Shown piece by piece: positions 1-12,126 of a stretch of DNA of 64,000 bases (the first letter of the stretch is position 1; every line of letters starts with the position of its first letter). The notes under the pieces were generated by a model. It was not told the DNA's origin. It worked only from the letters and a program-made list of their open reading frames with translations, and made no database searches. Origin of the DNA: Sialis fuliginosa (lineage: Eukaryota > Arthropoda > Insecta > Megaloptera > Sialidae); assembly GCA_961205875.1 (NCBI GenBank), contig OY540809.1, positions 18,984,267 through 19,048,266 on the forward strand, in the 5' to 3' direction. The position numbers and the translations under genes are program-made.

Positions 1-181
1 GGATCATACAATGTATTAAATAAATAAAAAATACTTTTTGATCATTTTTTGAGATATTTTGAAAAGTAAGTGCATCAAGTTGCATATCATTGAAAAGGTA
101 ATAAAATCTTCTGTTCAAAAATTACAAAATTTTATATTGCTCCTATTTAAGAAAACATAAGTTAGTCTCATATCTCAAAAA

Positions 182-850
182 CTAAATATAAAAAAAAATA
201 TCAAAATCGGAGCTGTTCTTGAGGACTTCTAACCAAAAGGCTTCGTTGACGCGACCATAATGCCAATATTTCCAATTGTTTTTTTCCGTTTCTAATTCAT
301 TATTTATCCCAAAATAATGTAATAACCTATGATGAGAATCGTTGCAAATATTACATTTATTTGACTTACATTGAATACAAAACACCATTTTTCCTTCAAA
401 GGTAGTCGTTTAAACATAAAGCATTCATCAATGAGATGATTTACTTTAGAACAGTATCTACATTTAAGAGACACTGACCGTTTTGACTCTAAGTCACTTT
501 TGATTGGTGATTTATCATTTATTAAATGTGTTACTTTAATTTTATCTTTATAAGATATATACGTTGTACCTACATTTTCCAATGCAATAGCCCTTTTTTC
601 TAAAAAAATTAAAAAATATTCTAGCGTAGGTAAATTATTAGCATTTATTTCTAGCTCATAAGCTTTATGTGTCTCAAAATCTAATTTTTGAGACAACATA
701 TAGACTAAAATTAAATCCCAATGCTCAACTGGCACTAACATTGAAGATAATGCATTAATATGCTGCCTTACATTAACATAATCTTGACAAATGATGTTTT
801 AAATTTGTTCTGCGTGAAATTAATTTTTCCAAAGCCATTATTATTTTGAC
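182..850 (-). pseudogene. BEL/Pao-type retrotransposon gag, C-terminal part, broken
   Basis: Reading leftward from about 800, one frame gives HINALSSMLVPVEHWDL, then PTLEYFLIFLEKRA, then a zinc knuckle CRYCSKVNHLIDEC (C-x2-C-x4-H-x4-C). This is the order seen in Gag proteins of BEL/Pao LTR retrotransposons, which coat element RNA in the cytoplasm. Past the knuckle the match moves to a neighbouring frame (182-388), which carries a second cysteine motif ending in NDSHHRLLH, so there is at least one frameshift. The upstream part stops at 850, where a TTAA-flanked element is inserted. No protease or reverse transcriptase is visible in the 181 bases left before the window edge. The family call rests on the motif order; without a search I cannot name the subfamily. 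Confidence 0.7.
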
Positions 851-854
851 TTAA

Positions 855-1569
855 GGTATTTCTCGGAAAAATTAAAAGATTCAAGAGTAAGCTCAAATTT
901 TGTAAAAAACTAAAAAAAGGTTATTAGAAGCTCCATTCAAAATCTTAAAATGATTGACCATCTGTGAACGAAGATATCGTCAAAATAAAATCAAAAATTT
1001 AACATTACGAGTATAGGGATTACGATATTTTAAGCGGATTTTTAATGAAAAAGTAAATAATTTTATGTGAAGGAAGATCAAGAAATTTATGAAATTTTCA
1101 GGGAAACTAAATTAATATAATTGGAGTTAATATAAAAAATCTCAAGTATTTTCACCACCCCGTTTTTAAGTTATAAGTAAAATAAAAACTTATTTTCCGA
1201 TAACAAATATCACGGTACAAGCTATGACAACGCCGCAAAGTATTGACAATTGCCGCGGTATTTAAAAATCATACGTGCTGAATATATTGTTCTTTTAATA
1301 TTAAGGAATAATAAAAATAATAAAAGCCATTTCTCAATTATAAACTTATAATATATAACAAATTCAGCTGCAAATAACAGTACACGTTATCACATCAAAA
1401 CATTAAATAATATGTAGCTGTCATCGGGAATACAAAAGTCGCGCATGCGCAATAGAAAAAACGTTGCCAAATTTTATTTTAATTTATACCACGGCTATCT
1501 TGATTTTATAGTACACTTTTGTTTCCTTTTCTATCATATAGCGTACCTTGTTTCTCCCCGAGAAATACC
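855..1569. mobile_element. TTAA-flanked inverted-repeat element (piggyBac-type target) inside the gag relic
   Basis: A 12-bp inverted repeat ggtatttctcgg (855-866) and ccgagaaatacc (1558-1569) is bounded on both sides by TTAA (851-854 and 1570-1573). TTAA duplication is the signature of piggyBac-like transposons. The 715-bp interior has no open frame of note, so this is a non-autonomous copy. The terminal bases differ from the usual CCC start of piggyBac elements, so the superfamily is inferred from the target site only. A similar start (ttaaggtagttctcg) occurs once more near 9374, and the phrase 'aaaatgattgacc' is shared by the interior here (about 948) and the region near 9656. Confidence 0.65.
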
Positions 1570-1573
1570 TTAA

Positions 1574-1870
1574 TAAACAAATTGTGCTTTGACATATCCT
1601 AATAATATAAACTAAAGTAATGTTCCCAAATCTTCAAAAACAACCTGATAGAATAGATAACCGTAATATTATATTACAACGCAATGTAATATAAATAATA
1701 TATAACTAAGCTAACAATTTTGCCAAAACTGACCTTCAGATTCAAAATAATAAACATATACAAATTACAATTATGTATAATTATTCCGTTGATAATTTCC
1801 AAAATAAAATTAACACTAATCGTTTTCCTCTCTTAATAAAATTATACAGCTTATTTTCTGTATATGTATT
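1574..1870. other. AT-rich spacer between TTAA element and leader repeats
   Basis: No open frame or repeat is supported here. By position it should be degenerate 5' gag or leader of the BEL/Pao element, but I could not recover motifs. Confidence 0.3.
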
Positions 1871-2072
1871 TCCAATTTTCCAATAATTACGCTGATACTT
1901 CTAAACCCAACCTTTTCTTTTTAAAGGTAGATTTCCAATATATACGCCGCCACTTCCAAATCCCATCCTTTTCTTTTTAAAGGACGATTTCCAATATTTA
2001 CGCCGTCACTTCTAAATCCAATCCTTTTCTTTAAGGTAGATTTCCAATAATTACGTTGCCTCTTCCAAATCC
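1871..2072. repeat. Minisatellite, about 57-bp unit, 3.5 copies
   Basis: The block 'gatttccaat...cgccg.cacttc.aaatcc.atccttttctttttaaagg' repeats three and a half times with small changes. It lies between the possible BEL/Pao primer region (2122-2136) and the gag relic, so it may be an expanded leader repeat. Confidence 0.75.
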
Positions 2073-2121
2073 AAAATACCCAATAATCCTGTCAGACTTC
2101 AATCATCGTTCTTCTATCGTC

Positions 2122-2389
2122 GGTTCGAAGGACCAAAAATGTTAAATATTTAGTGTATAACCAAATATTTTGTGTATTTCGCTGTCAGTAAATTAAAAAA
2201 CTGACAAATATTATTGAATATTTTATTTATTCGACGATATATTTTTTCGATGTACACATTTTTTACATCTTGTTATTCGTTATGTTTTTTTTCGTTCCGA
2301 ATCAATCCATATCAAGTGGTCCAGAATAAAATTAAATGGTTGCTTGACCATTCTAAAAAAATTGATTTTTGTGTGTTATTAATCTAACA
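2122..2389 (-). other. Candidate BEL/Pao leader and adjoining LTR
   Basis: On the minus strand the motif tggtccttcgaaccg (2122-2136) resembles the sequence that follows the 5' LTR in BEL/Pao elements. Directly beyond it lies a TGTT start at 2140, and an AACA end at 2389 would bound a 250-bp LTR. Part of this stretch (2300-2360) recurs at 16490-16550 without the rest, so the LTR assignment is weak. No second LTR copy exists in the window to confirm it. Confidence 0.3.
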
Positions 2390-2979
2390 TGTTTGGTACT
2401 TCGAAATGACCATTATTTATTTTAATTTTATTATTTTCGCGTGACGACCATATTTGTTTTACAGGTCGCAGCATTATTTTGTTTTTGTTTTACAGAAAAT
2501 TGAATATCTCAGCTTCTAGGTTTTAACATGAAACTAAAAGCAAATTGTTCAGAAAAAACGGGCTACCAAGATTACTTCTAGACATTTTCACCGAAATGTA
2601 ATTCTAAAGGGTAAAATTTCATTTTTTTATGAATGGATTGAAAAAAATTCCGGTGAATAGGTAGATGATGTTTTAAAAAATGTGTAGATATTCTAAATTT
2701 AGGGTAGCTACATCCATAGGGGAGAATATTGGTGCACAAAATTTTCACAAAAATCTTTAAATAGGTAACCACTTTCATTGATATTTTATATAAAATCCTT
2801 AATCCTACTATTGGGGGCGGTTTAGTATTTAAGGGTTGGGTTGATACGGAGAATAGGGGTACAAGCTTTCACTACTGTCAAAAATACTCAAAAATCACTT
2901 ACATAGTTACATAGAATAAAGTTGATATCATGTGAGACCAGATTCATTTTATTATATTATTAATACATGAGTTAAATTA
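2390..2979. other. No gene seen; fragment of a dispersed repeat
   Basis: This is AT-rich with only chance open frames. The stretch 2835-2890 is the reverse complement of a repeat edge also seen at 8630-8695 and 28046-28100 (tgacagcttgtacccc and neighbours). Confidence 0.4.
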
Positions 2980-4800
2980 TAGATTCATATAAATATTTAA
3001 TTGTTTTCACATAATAACAAAGTAGGTGCGGGTATTGGCAAACAAACAAATAAATGAGATCACAAATTTTAGTTATACATATTTTCCTTAAGGATGTATG
3101 GCACATACAGTCTATGTAGAAAATAACGTAAATCTAGGTGAGATGGAACGATCTAAATCAAACTTTTAAATATTCATTTTAAGTGCATGTAGGAAAGTCA
3201 TATTTGTTTATAAACTACTTAAACCCTACTTAAACAATATAAATACTTATGTTTAAAGCTTATTTCTCATTCTTAACTATTATTTTAGAATTTTAGCCAA
3301 TAAATGAATATTTTTGTTGATAATATGAAAACTTTTTACTCTGAATGTCATTTAAATTCATCTGTTAAAAATAAAAAAACCCCAAGTATTTTATTATTAT
3401 AAATGACTTCAGAAATTAAAATATTATTAAATAACACTATTTAGAACATACATGGAACATATAAATGCAATGAAAATAATAATATTAGTAGTATATATGC
3501 TTACAAATATGAAAAAATATTTAAGAAAATAAATAATTACATTTGACAACATCGCATTAGTACCAATTTAATTTACAACAATCATATTTGTGATTGTGAT
3601 AATATTTGTGAACACATGTGCACGCGTATTCAATTTGTTAACGTAAAACACAGAACAATAATACGAGTATACTCAAACATAGTGTTGTTAGTTTGTGAAG
3701 AGAAAAATGTTTCATTGGAAAGGAAAAATTATTAAAGAAACGGTATATAATCAACGACGAGTAAACTCTTTACGATAAAAAAAAATATAGAAGAAGTGCC
3801 TGTTACACCCGAGGAGACCAAACAACACAGTTAGTTCTCTAGCACCCCTCCCCCCAAGTATATCTTATTATTTATTTATATACATATGATTTAATTATTT
3901 AAATGCCGAGTTTTGTAATAATTGTGACAGAAAAACGTTAACCTTCAATTGTTTAAATTGAATACTTAAAAATCACGCAAATTTTAATAAAAAATAAATG
4001 TTAACGTCTAAAAATAATAAAAATGATTCAATTATAAATATATTAATAACAGTAAAATAAAATATTTGGATGTACATATTGTAATAATACAAAAGTTTAT
4101 ACAGCGCGCCCTGGATAATCAGCTGTGCACTGTTGCCAAGTCAAAATATAATTTTTATAGAGTACGCCATTTTTTTATTTTTTTCGACATTTTTCAGCAA
4201 TAATTATTTTTTTTCTCACAATTTAGTTCTGTATGCATATAATTTTTTTTATGAAACTTGTTGCTAAATATGTAAGTGACGTGTTGTGAAAATTTCGGAT
4301 TTTTCTCGATGCTTGAACCATGTGTTTTATTGGAATTCAACCGTCAATACACCATTCTCCCATAAGAGCCCATGTTAATTTTTTTAAATAATAACTTTTA
4401 AACTATGTTGTAAAACCTTTTGAAATTTTGTGTGGGTACTTTAGATTTATTAAGGAGTAACTTCTCCAAATTTCAACTATTTCTCGTTGAAATTAGATAC
4501 CTGCCATACATCCTTAAGTGTGTTTTTGTTAAATATTTACTAACAATTAATAATTCAAAATTAATTGTATAGAAGATCTTGTAATAATAAGGTTGTGTTG
4601 TGTAATATATGGTGATACTAAAGAAGAAAAAATACAGTGAGTTTATGATTTTTCTATTATCACAGACATACATTTTTGACATGTCGTTAATTTGATATAA
4701 GATAAACCTGTAATAGTAAAATATTTTGTCAAGTAAAAAACCTCATTATCATTTATCATTGATTTGATATAGTAGATGTACCTGTAATAATAAAATATTA
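2980..4800. repeat. Dispersed repeat, copy 1, split by a TTAA element
   Basis: Bases 2980-3087 and 4518-4800 match 26757-26858 and 27834-28050 closely. In both places the two halves are separated by a different TTAA-flanked insert at the same TTAA. Copy 1 holds a tandem pair of an 85-bp unit near 4690-4830 (cctgtaataataaaatatt and variant); copy 2 has one unit. A small minus-strand open frame shared by both copies follows from the repeat identity and is not evidence of a gene. Confidence 0.75.
3092..4513. mobile_element. TTAA-flanked element with ggatgtatggca termini
   Basis: The inverted termini ggatgtatggca (3092-3103) and tgccatacatcc (4502-4513) are exact and are flanked by TTAA at 3088-3091 and 4514-4517. 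The 1422-bp interior has no transposase, so it is non-autonomous. The subterminal phrase 'cccataagagcccatgtt' near 4361 resembles 'cccataagaacacatgtt' near 27675 in the partner element, so the two belong to one broad family. Base content is about 70-75% AT throughout. Confidence 0.7.
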
Positions 4801-4840
4801 TGTCAAGTGAAAAACATCATTATACAGATAATATATTAAA

Positions 4841-5794
4841 CTAGCTGCTACCCGCGACTTCGCTCGCGTGGATTTCGAAACCCTTCATATGTGACAGGGG
4901 GTAAAATATTAAATTTATCTTATTTTTAGTTTTCTTTAATTATACAAAATCGTAAATGTGTCGGCTCCTATGCGAGATAGAGGGGTTTTTCCGCCCTAAA
5001 ACCCCCACCCCCGTGGTATTTTTCCCGCTGGATCGAATAAAACCACTTACAACCCTTCATATGTAACGGGTAAAATATTAATTACTAAAAAAAATTTAAA
5101 ATTTTCCTCCCCCTTGCAATTCCTTAGGGGTTGAATTTTCGAGATATGAAATAGCCTTAATCCGTCCTTGGGATGTAAGCCATCTCACTGCCAAATTTCA
5201 TCAAAATCGGTAAAGCAGTTTAGTCGTGAACAGGTAACAAATAGACAGACTGAGAGATACACTTTCGCATTTATAATATAAGTCGCGACTCCTATGTAAG
5301 ATAAGGGGTTGTTTTGTCCCCCTAATAATCCCTCTTCCGTAGTATTTTTGCCCGCCAGATCGAATGTAATCAATTACAACTCTTCATATGTGACAGGGGG
5401 TAAAATATTAAATTTTTCTTATTTTTAGTTTTCTTTCATTATACAAAATCGTAAATATCTCGGCTCCTATGCGAGATAGAGGGTTGTTTTGCCCCCTAAA
5501 ACCTACGCCCCCGTGGTATTTTTCCCGCCGGATCGAATAAAACCACTTACAACCCTTCATATGTATCGGGGGGTAAAATAATAATTACTAAAAAAAATTA
5601 AAAAATTTCTACCCCCTTGCAATTTCTTAGGGGTTGAATTTTTAAGATACGAAATAGCCTATGTCCGTCCTCGGGATGCAAGCTATCTCACTGCCAAATT
5701 TCATCAAAATCGGTAAAGCGGTTTAGCCGTGAAAAGGTAACAAACAGAAAACAGACAGACAAACACACTTCCGCATTTATAATATTAGTATGGA
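4841..5794 (-). mobile_element. Non-autonomous Helitron (H1)
   Basis: On the minus strand the element begins TCCATACTAATATTATAAAT (5' TC at 5794-5793, preceded by A) and ends in CTAG at 4844-4841, followed by T. Just before the end is a hairpin CGCGA-GCGAAG-TCGCG. A 5' TC, a 3' hairpin about 8 nt before CTAG, A/T insertion and no target duplication are the Helitron hallmarks. The interior has no Rep or helicase. It contains a partial direct duplication with a period near 495 bp (about 4890-5000 versus 5390-5510). A near-identical copy lies at 30903-31848, and its downstream flank is shared too. Confidence 0.8.
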
Positions 5795-5865
5795 TATCGT
5801 AAAATGTCCAAATATTACTTTACTTAATATTTTATTAACTAATTAAAATTTGAACAATAAAACTT

Positions 5866-5950
5866 AAATTTTTCGAAAAATTGTTCATTCGAAGAATTTT
5901 GATTTGAAAAATTGTGATTCGAAAAATTGTGTTTCGAAAAATTTACACCA
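5866..5950. repeat. Short minisatellite of attcgaaaaattgtg
   Basis: About five imperfect copies of a 15-16 bp unit lie in tandem. The same array is present in the second composite at 31922-32003, so it predates that duplication. Confidence 0.7.
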
Positions 5951-6938
5951 AACCTAATAATTAATTTCGATATTTTACCTTTCATAGAAGTGAAATGTTT
6001 CTTCATATTTAAATTTTCAATCAATATAGGCATTTCAAAATATTTAATTGTTAATATGTGTCAAAAATCATTTAATTGTTCGACAAAATATTTTAAAGAG
6101 ACATAATCATAGTAACCTAAATTAATAAAATAAAATATTGAAACCGTAAATTATAAAATTCCGTATTCCATGGCTAGGTACTATGTTTTTATATACCTAA
6201 ATTATAACATACCTGGTTAAATTATTTCTATATCGTACCCTCCAAGGCAAAGTATCGTAAGATACACTTTTTGCGAAATTGAGTTATCGATTCTAAAAAT
6301 CTCATATATAAGCGACAAAATTCTCTTTTCCGCTAAAAAATCTGTTAAAACTTTTATCGTATTCCTCCAGACAATGTATTCTAAGCACCGATATCTGTTT
6401 TATGAAATATCGTAACCAACAATAATATAGTATCGTAACCAGTGACGTAGCTAGCCCTGAGTGGATCCTGACTGGCCTATATGGTAGGTACTTTCCCGCG
6501 ACGGAATAATATAGTGCTGTGACGGAGTGCTTTCTTATTTATTCATTAGAGCTGGGTTTTTATCAATTTTAATTTTATTAATTTTAAGATATTTTAGAAA
6601 AATCGTACCTGTTAAAACTTTATTGCACAAACTAAATATGGTTTATCTATGAGGTTTTTTCAATATATTTTTTACCCTCAATAACTCAATTTGGTTGATA
6701 TTGAAGTATGATGTAGAACAGTGCTTCCTAAACTTTTCCTACGACAGAACACTTCACAAATCCTGAAATTTTAATGGAACGTCTTGGTTATTTTGTAAGT
6801 AATATATAAAATAAGGAAAAAAGTAAATTTAAATCAGTCAAGCATGTTTGAACTTCTCGCAGCATTTAAAAACATTGAATATTAACTTTGATATTTTTTA
6901 CGCTTAAACTGATAAGACATACGTTATATATCGTAGTA

Positions 6939-7227
6939 CAGGTATTCCTCGACTTACAACCGAGATAGGTTTCTAAACATCGATCGTAAATAGAATAAGT
7001 TGTAAGTTAACACGTACAATATGTACATATTTTTGCTTTGGACGTTTTCCTTGATGTGAAGCGAATCGCATTTTCTATACATAACAAACAGTTGCGGGTT
7101 CCCAAAAATATCTACATAAATAATAATAAATTACATTTTTGGGAAATTCCCGGAACTGTTTGTTTCATTTATGTAATATGTGCATGTAAGAAAGAGACAA
7201 AGACAATTATAAGTCGAGGATTACCTG
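6939..7227. mobile_element. TA-flanked MITE with caggta termini (pogo/Tigger-like)
   Basis: The inverted ends caggtattcctcgacttac (from 6939) and gtcgaggattacctg (to 7227) match with about three differences and are flanked by TA at 6937-6938 and 7228-7229. CAGG starts with TA targets are typical of pogo/Tigger non-autonomous copies. It lies in the private centre of composite Helitron copy 1, absent from copy 2. An open frame running through it is chance. Confidence 0.7.
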
Positions 7228-8572
7228 TATATTTGTTTACGATGCGTTTTCAACTCTTGTCGTATGAAAATATATTGCATACTAAATACATATTATGACA
7301 TTTGTTTCTGATATGACAACGACAAAAAATTATTTTATGACTTCTGGTACATGTATTGTATTACATCATGTACTTACATGATTTGAACATTTTATGAATA
7401 TTAAAAATAATTTCATTTTTGGTTTTTCTGCTCGTGTCTTTCAAAAATTCATCAATGTGTCTATATAAATACATTATTAGCTCTTGTAGATACTCGTACA
7501 CCCTTTGTACAATTAATTAATTAATTACAATCAAATATAGGTCTTGTCAATTGAATGAAGCTTTCGTAACAATTTGCAATAAATCAACATCTTGTTTTAA
7601 TTTTGTAAATGTACATTTTAGGTTAGTACATTGGGTAAAGATGACAGATATACAGTTTCAAACAACAATTAAAATAATATCATTTAAAATTACAATGTTA
7701 ATTTGAAATTATATAAATTCTTCTGATATTTATGATTACAAATAAATATAATAAAATACCTATACCTATGAAAGTAAAAATATTGATAATTCAATGACTT
7801 AAGATTAAAAAAATGTCATTATATACTTAATTTTTATTTGTACCGGGAACACATATCTATCGCCGAATGTTGGTCGAATTGTGTCCGAATGCTGTAATTG
7901 TTTGTCTTCAATTTTTTTGTCAAATTTATTTATGAAAATTTTAATTATATATTACATTAGAGTTGTGCATATTTTTTCATTCGTTATGTTCTTTATATTT
8001 CTTTTTTGTTATATTTTATTGTTCACTTCAAAATTTTAAATGGCCACTGGCATTTAAATTTTTTTAAAATAATCAATAAAATATAATGTATCCATAGTTA
8101 CGACATTTGCAATTAATTTAGTAAATGCTTAAAGCGCATTATATGTAAACGTATTTTGTTTATTTTCTCCTCTTTAACATATCTTTTTCAAAAATCAGAC
8201 ACGGGTTTATGGTTGTCAATTAACCAAAGTATTTGAAAAAAATTAAAAAAATCTAATATCGGTTTTCGTTTTGATACTTTTTTACATCAAAACTTTTTTT
8301 TTCCTTTTTTTTTCTTTTTTTTTAAATCTGAAATTTGAACCTTACATTATATCGCCCAAGGAATATAAAAAAAATAATAAAAAAATTCTAACTTTTTTTT
8401 TGAAAAATTGGGGGCCCCTTGTTACCCCATTTATAAACTTTTTCAAAAAAGGCCCACTAGTTGTTATTTTTTACCCCCAAGGAATGTATATACCAAATTT
8501 CAAGTTTCTCCGATGAGTGGAAATGGTCAAAAAAATGATTATCAGTCAGTCAGTCAGTCAGGGCACTTCGTT

Positions 8573-9189
8573 AAAAACACTAGTTTACACGTTACTATAG
8601 ATACAGCACAAATTCTACTTCATTCTAACATACCAACACCTACTTTTTGATATTTGTGACAGCTTGTACCCCTATTCTCCGTACTTACCAAGGGTTGATA
8701 CCTATCTTTTTAATTTATTTGTATTTTTTAACATACGGTACCGTTGTATACAGTGTTTATTACCCATTTTGTAAATTTCACAATTTTATTTTTACGTATG
8801 TCATTCGAATTAATTAATTAATTATCAATACAGCTTGCCATGGAGCGAAACCGTTGAAAATAGAAAACAAAAATTTAAAAACTGTCAGAAGTAATTATTC
8901 CTGTAAAATAATAACGTAAATTTTTTGTATTACTTTACAAAAATAATAATTGATTATTAATTAAATAATCAATTATTATATTTATTCGGATTTTTTCAGA
9001 AATTGACACATAAAAAGAAAATGTGTTCAATATTATTGAATTTTTTCAAGAGTTGTACTTTAGTCAAATTTTCAACTGTAAATTTTATGTATTACTTTAA
9101 AAAAATATTTGATTATTATTAATTAAATAATAGTCCGTAAATTATGTTATTTTATTATATAACCCACTTAAAAATAACCCAATTATTAT
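8573..9189. other. No gene; AT-rich with a long palindrome
   Basis: The region contains a repeat edge at 8630-8695 also found at 28046-28100. A perfect AT palindrome lies at about 8944-8977 (centre attaat) and a related partial one near 9101-9125. No coding sequence is supported. Confidence 0.4.
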
Positions 9190-9320
9190 TCATTCATAAT
9201 TCATATCCGCATCCTCCAAAATAACATCACAATCATCCGTATCCTCATCCCCAAACCCTACCTTACCAATATCCGTATCCGCATCCTCATCTAAAACGAC
9301 ATCCGTTACATTCCTGATTT
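9190..9320 (-). pseudogene. Possible acidic C-terminal coding remnant
   Basis: One minus-strand frame ends in a stop at 9190-9192 after an Asp/Glu-rich tail that includes VVLDEDADTDIGK and VILEDADMNYE. Acidic tails like this occur at the ends of some transposases, but the same DNA is also a simple gatgcggat-type repeat, so coding is uncertain. No homologue is recognised. Confidence 0.25.
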
Positions 9321-10261
9321 ATAACTCTGATTTAAGTAATTAAGTGTATATGATAATCCAAATCCAATCTTTAATGGAGTTAAGGTAGTTCTCGTGCAAA
9401 TGTAATTTCGATAGAATTAACAAAAAAATCAGAAGATAAAAAAAATAATGTTATTTATCCAAACGTGAAATTTTAAAAAGATCGACCGTTTTAAACTCGA
9501 GATAATTGTCATCAAAGTTTGCAATATATCGCTATACCAAGTACGTATTATGTTCGTTCTCTTAATTTTCATGAGTAAACGCTTCGACAGATTTTGATAA
9601 AAAAAAATTATCGAACAGCAAAGAGTTATTATTCTGATATGTAATAAAAAATTCAAAATGATTGACCGTTTCGTATTTGAAATACAATTGTATTTCAAAA
9701 ACAAAACAATTAATCATTTTGAATTCTGATGAAAACAAAAGAATCGAAATATGTACAGAATTTTAATGAATATATACAACAGGGTTAACAAATTGTTTGG
9801 ATGGATGAAACAAATTTTAACTTGTTTTGCCATCGAACGAGGGGCCGTGCCTATTGTGACAGGTCACTTTGTGGTGTCACAGTTTGTTTTAATATTTTAT
9901 TGTAATTTGTTTAAGAACTACTGTTTAGTATGATGTTGTGATTGTTAAAAGATTATTCTAAAGGGGCGAGGGGTGAGAAGAGCGTAAGCTAAGCGTCGAT
10001 GGGAAATAGGTCAAGTCAGTCGTGGAAGAAATATAGCAGGGTGTACGACTCAGAATAGTATTGTTTAAAAAAAGAATATAAATATATAGAGTAAAAGTTA
10101 GTATAAAGATATAGTAGTGGTTTAAAAGGAAGAAAGGTGTTTAAAATATAAATAATATTAGTTATTAGTAAAGTATAAAATAAAGTGGAAGGAAGAAAAG
10201 TGGTTTAAAAAAGAAAGAAGCAGTTTGGTTGTCGCACGAGGCGTTGTTGAAAAAGCATATA
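9321..10261. other. No gene; traces of a TTAA-type element and unassigned purine-rich DNA
   Basis: The sequence ttaaggtagttctcgtgc near 9374 resembles the end of the 855-1569 element, but I found no partner end. A stem tgtgacaggtcac lies near 9857-9870. From 9960 to 10261 the strand is purine-rich, and it continues after the Helitron at 11012, so the Helitron split one older sequence of unknown kind. Confidence 0.35.
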
Positions 10262-11011
10262 TCTATATATATAAAAATGAATGTTCGTTTGTGTGTGGCT
10301 TATAGACTCCAAAATTACTGAACCGATTTCAATGCGGTTTTCAGCAATAGTCAGATAATTTTTACGAGCAGTATCGTGGCTAATAATATTTTATGAAAAT
10401 CTAAAATTTAACATCAAAAGATGAAAAGGAATCTTTTGCACAGCGTCTTTTGTTTCTGTGATGTCAGAGCATAAAACTGTCATTTATAGAAAAACACAGT
10501 AGCTATCGAATATAAGACGCTGAAAACAATTACTATATGTGAATGTCAGTTTGAATCATGATACCTACAAATATATATCTTTCCACCATGAGTTTGAATG
10601 AAAAATATGTAATTTACAATATAAATAAACGGATTTTTATAAATTACAATAAAGAACTTCCAAGAAAGGTAACCTATTTATTTATTTTTGATTTTCATAC
10701 AAATTCTAAGATAAGACCTGGTGTTTCATGGGAGAAAATATAATTTTACACGATTTTTTCAATAACTACTGAATGGATTTTATTCCGGTTTTCAATAATT
10801 AAGTTTAGGTGTATAATTTGTGGATATTTTGTGTAAATTTCATGAAGCCGAAAAAAACAGTTCGTGGTGAACCGTGTGTTGTTAGCATGTTGGGTGGGAA
10901 TGTTGGGTAAGCATGTTGGGTGGGCATGTTGGGTGGGCATGTCGAGTGGGCATGATTACTTTATGTTTAATTAAATTAATATCCCCGGGTAACACCGGGC
11001 CAATGCGCTAG
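10262..11011 (+). mobile_element. Non-autonomous Helitron (H2), 750 bp
   Basis: It starts TCTATATATATAAAAATGAA just after an A and ends in CTAG (11008-11011) just before a T. The hairpin CCCGG-GTAACA-CCGGG (10985-11000) lies 7 bp before the terminal CTAG. These features define a Helitron end pair. No Rep/helicase is encoded. Its interior is unrelated to H1 and includes a 14-bp minisatellite near the 3' end. Confidence 0.8.
10876..10957 (+). repeat. Minisatellite of gcatgttgggtggg
   Basis: About five tandem 14-15 bp units with small changes lie inside Helitron H2, 50 bp before its terminal hairpin. Confidence 0.8.
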
Positions 11012-11475
11012 TAGTGAAATAAAAATTAACAATTAAAATTTTAAAATAAGCAAATGATATAATAAAGTAATAGGGTGTGCGAAGGAAGTAGCGAATAAAA
11101 AGAAAGATAATATTAATAAAATAACAGAAGAAATAAAGAAAGTGAAGAAAGTAGAAGAAAGATTTGAAATAAAAGTTAACAAAGAAAATATAAAAATTAG
11201 TGTGTTATGAGAAATATAGATATAAATATTAAAGAGAAGTTATTTAAATATTAGATAACCTTATTAAAGTGAATTATTCAAGAAATAAAATAAAAAAAAA
11301 TTTGTATTTTTTGTCATAATGCTAAAGTTTAAGTGTGTAACATAGATGATACTGTTTAGGTTTAAGAATATTTTAAGAATCAATAAATTCAATTTAGAAG
11401 GAAGTCCTATTATTATTGAAAATATCCCACATTTTTCAGATTATTATTATTATAATTTTATTTTGTACGGTACTG
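11012..11475. other. No gene; A/purine-rich continuation of the sequence split by H2
   Basis: This is low-complexity AAAG/AATA-rich DNA. The only sizeable open frame starts at 11346 and becomes recognisable only after about 11476. Confidence 0.35.
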
Positions 11476-11940
11476 TCATCATCATACCCTGTAGAAAGAC
11501 AGGACCCTTACACTATACTGGTGTTAGAGCAGCACGAGACCCTAATGTACACCTAATAGGCGCAATTTCTGTTACAGGCATTGTAACTATTGAACGGATG
11601 AAAGCATCATTTACATGGCAGTTGGCAAATGCTTGGGTTACAACGTTACTACAACAATGACAAGATATGGGGAACCAAATGGCAGATTTGGTTATTGTTG
11701 CAGATAACGCGCCCTGTCAGTCAAGAAACAGTAATGAATACAACAACCGCAACATTGTTGCACCTAGGACCCTACTTTCCAATGTTAAATCCCATTGAGA
11801 CTATTTGGTCAAAAGTCAAGAGCTACACTAAAATGAATCTTCGAGTTTCAACTGTAGAAGCTTCAGGTGTTATGACACAAAGACTGGTCTATTTAGAAGA
11901 GATTATAGATCAAGCAAAGAACAATCACCTCCGACTATAG
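11476..11940 (+). pseudogene. IS630/Tc1-type DDE transposase relic
   Basis: The first frame reads NVHLIGAISVTGIVTIE and ANAWVTTLLQQ, hits a stop at 11658-11660, then continues in the same frame as DLVIVADNAPCQSR, which holds the second catalytic Asp. A shift to another frame gives LGPYFPMLNPIETIWSKVK, with the catalytic Glu in NPIE. This order is that of IS630/Tc1-type (DDE_3) transposases, which cut and join element ends in the nucleus. The first Asp and the DNA-binding N-terminus are not visible. One stop and one frameshift make it non-functional. No terminal repeats were found around it. Confidence 0.75.
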
Positions 11941-12126
11941 AGTGATTGTGCCTGTGCAGTACAAAGTACAACATACTACGACACATCATCCTACTGCTTT
12001 AACAATTAGGGATATGTCAGTTGGGTGCTAATTAATTATTTTTTATCCCATTATATAATTTAGGTTAATAAATACGGTACTGGTTACAGTCTTGGCCAAT
12101 ACTCCAATGTTGTTAAATTAAATGTA

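Larger units (their letters stand above)
4841..8572 (-). mobile_element. Composite Helitron, copy 1 (two 5' modules, variable centre)
   Basis: The order on the plus strand is H1 (4841-5794), a 756-bp segment shared with 31849-32601, a private centre (6551-7301), then a 1.27-kb segment (7302-8572) shared with the copies ending at 39734 and 57013. That last segment ends on the minus strand with a Helitron-like 5' start (TCTACTATATATAACGAAG) in the other copies; here the final dozen bases after 'cacttcgtta' are replaced. I infer a Helitron whose outer 5' end reads through to the H1 3' end, carrying internal sequence along. Tandem 'cagt' repeats near 8544-8560 are part of the 5' module. Confidence 0.55.

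Noticed and set aside
1871..2072. CRISPR-like regular repeats
   Set aside because: The units are contiguous tandem copies without unique spacers, and the genome is eukaryotic.
2140..2389. Confident LTR call
   Set aside because: Only one copy is present and part of it occurs elsewhere as another repeat, so it is left as a low-confidence candidate.
4473..4682. Small minus-strand protein shared with 27789-28109
   Set aside because: The frames sit in the dispersed repeat flanking the TTAA elements; the shared residues reflect repeat identity.
5185..5373. 62-codon frame also present at 31246-31434
   Set aside because: It lies inside the two near-identical Helitron copies H1 and H3; no protein motif.
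8271..8650. Frames at 8271-8650 and the counterpart at 39445-39678
   Set aside because: They fall in the shared Helitron 5' module with long T-runs; the translation is low complexity.
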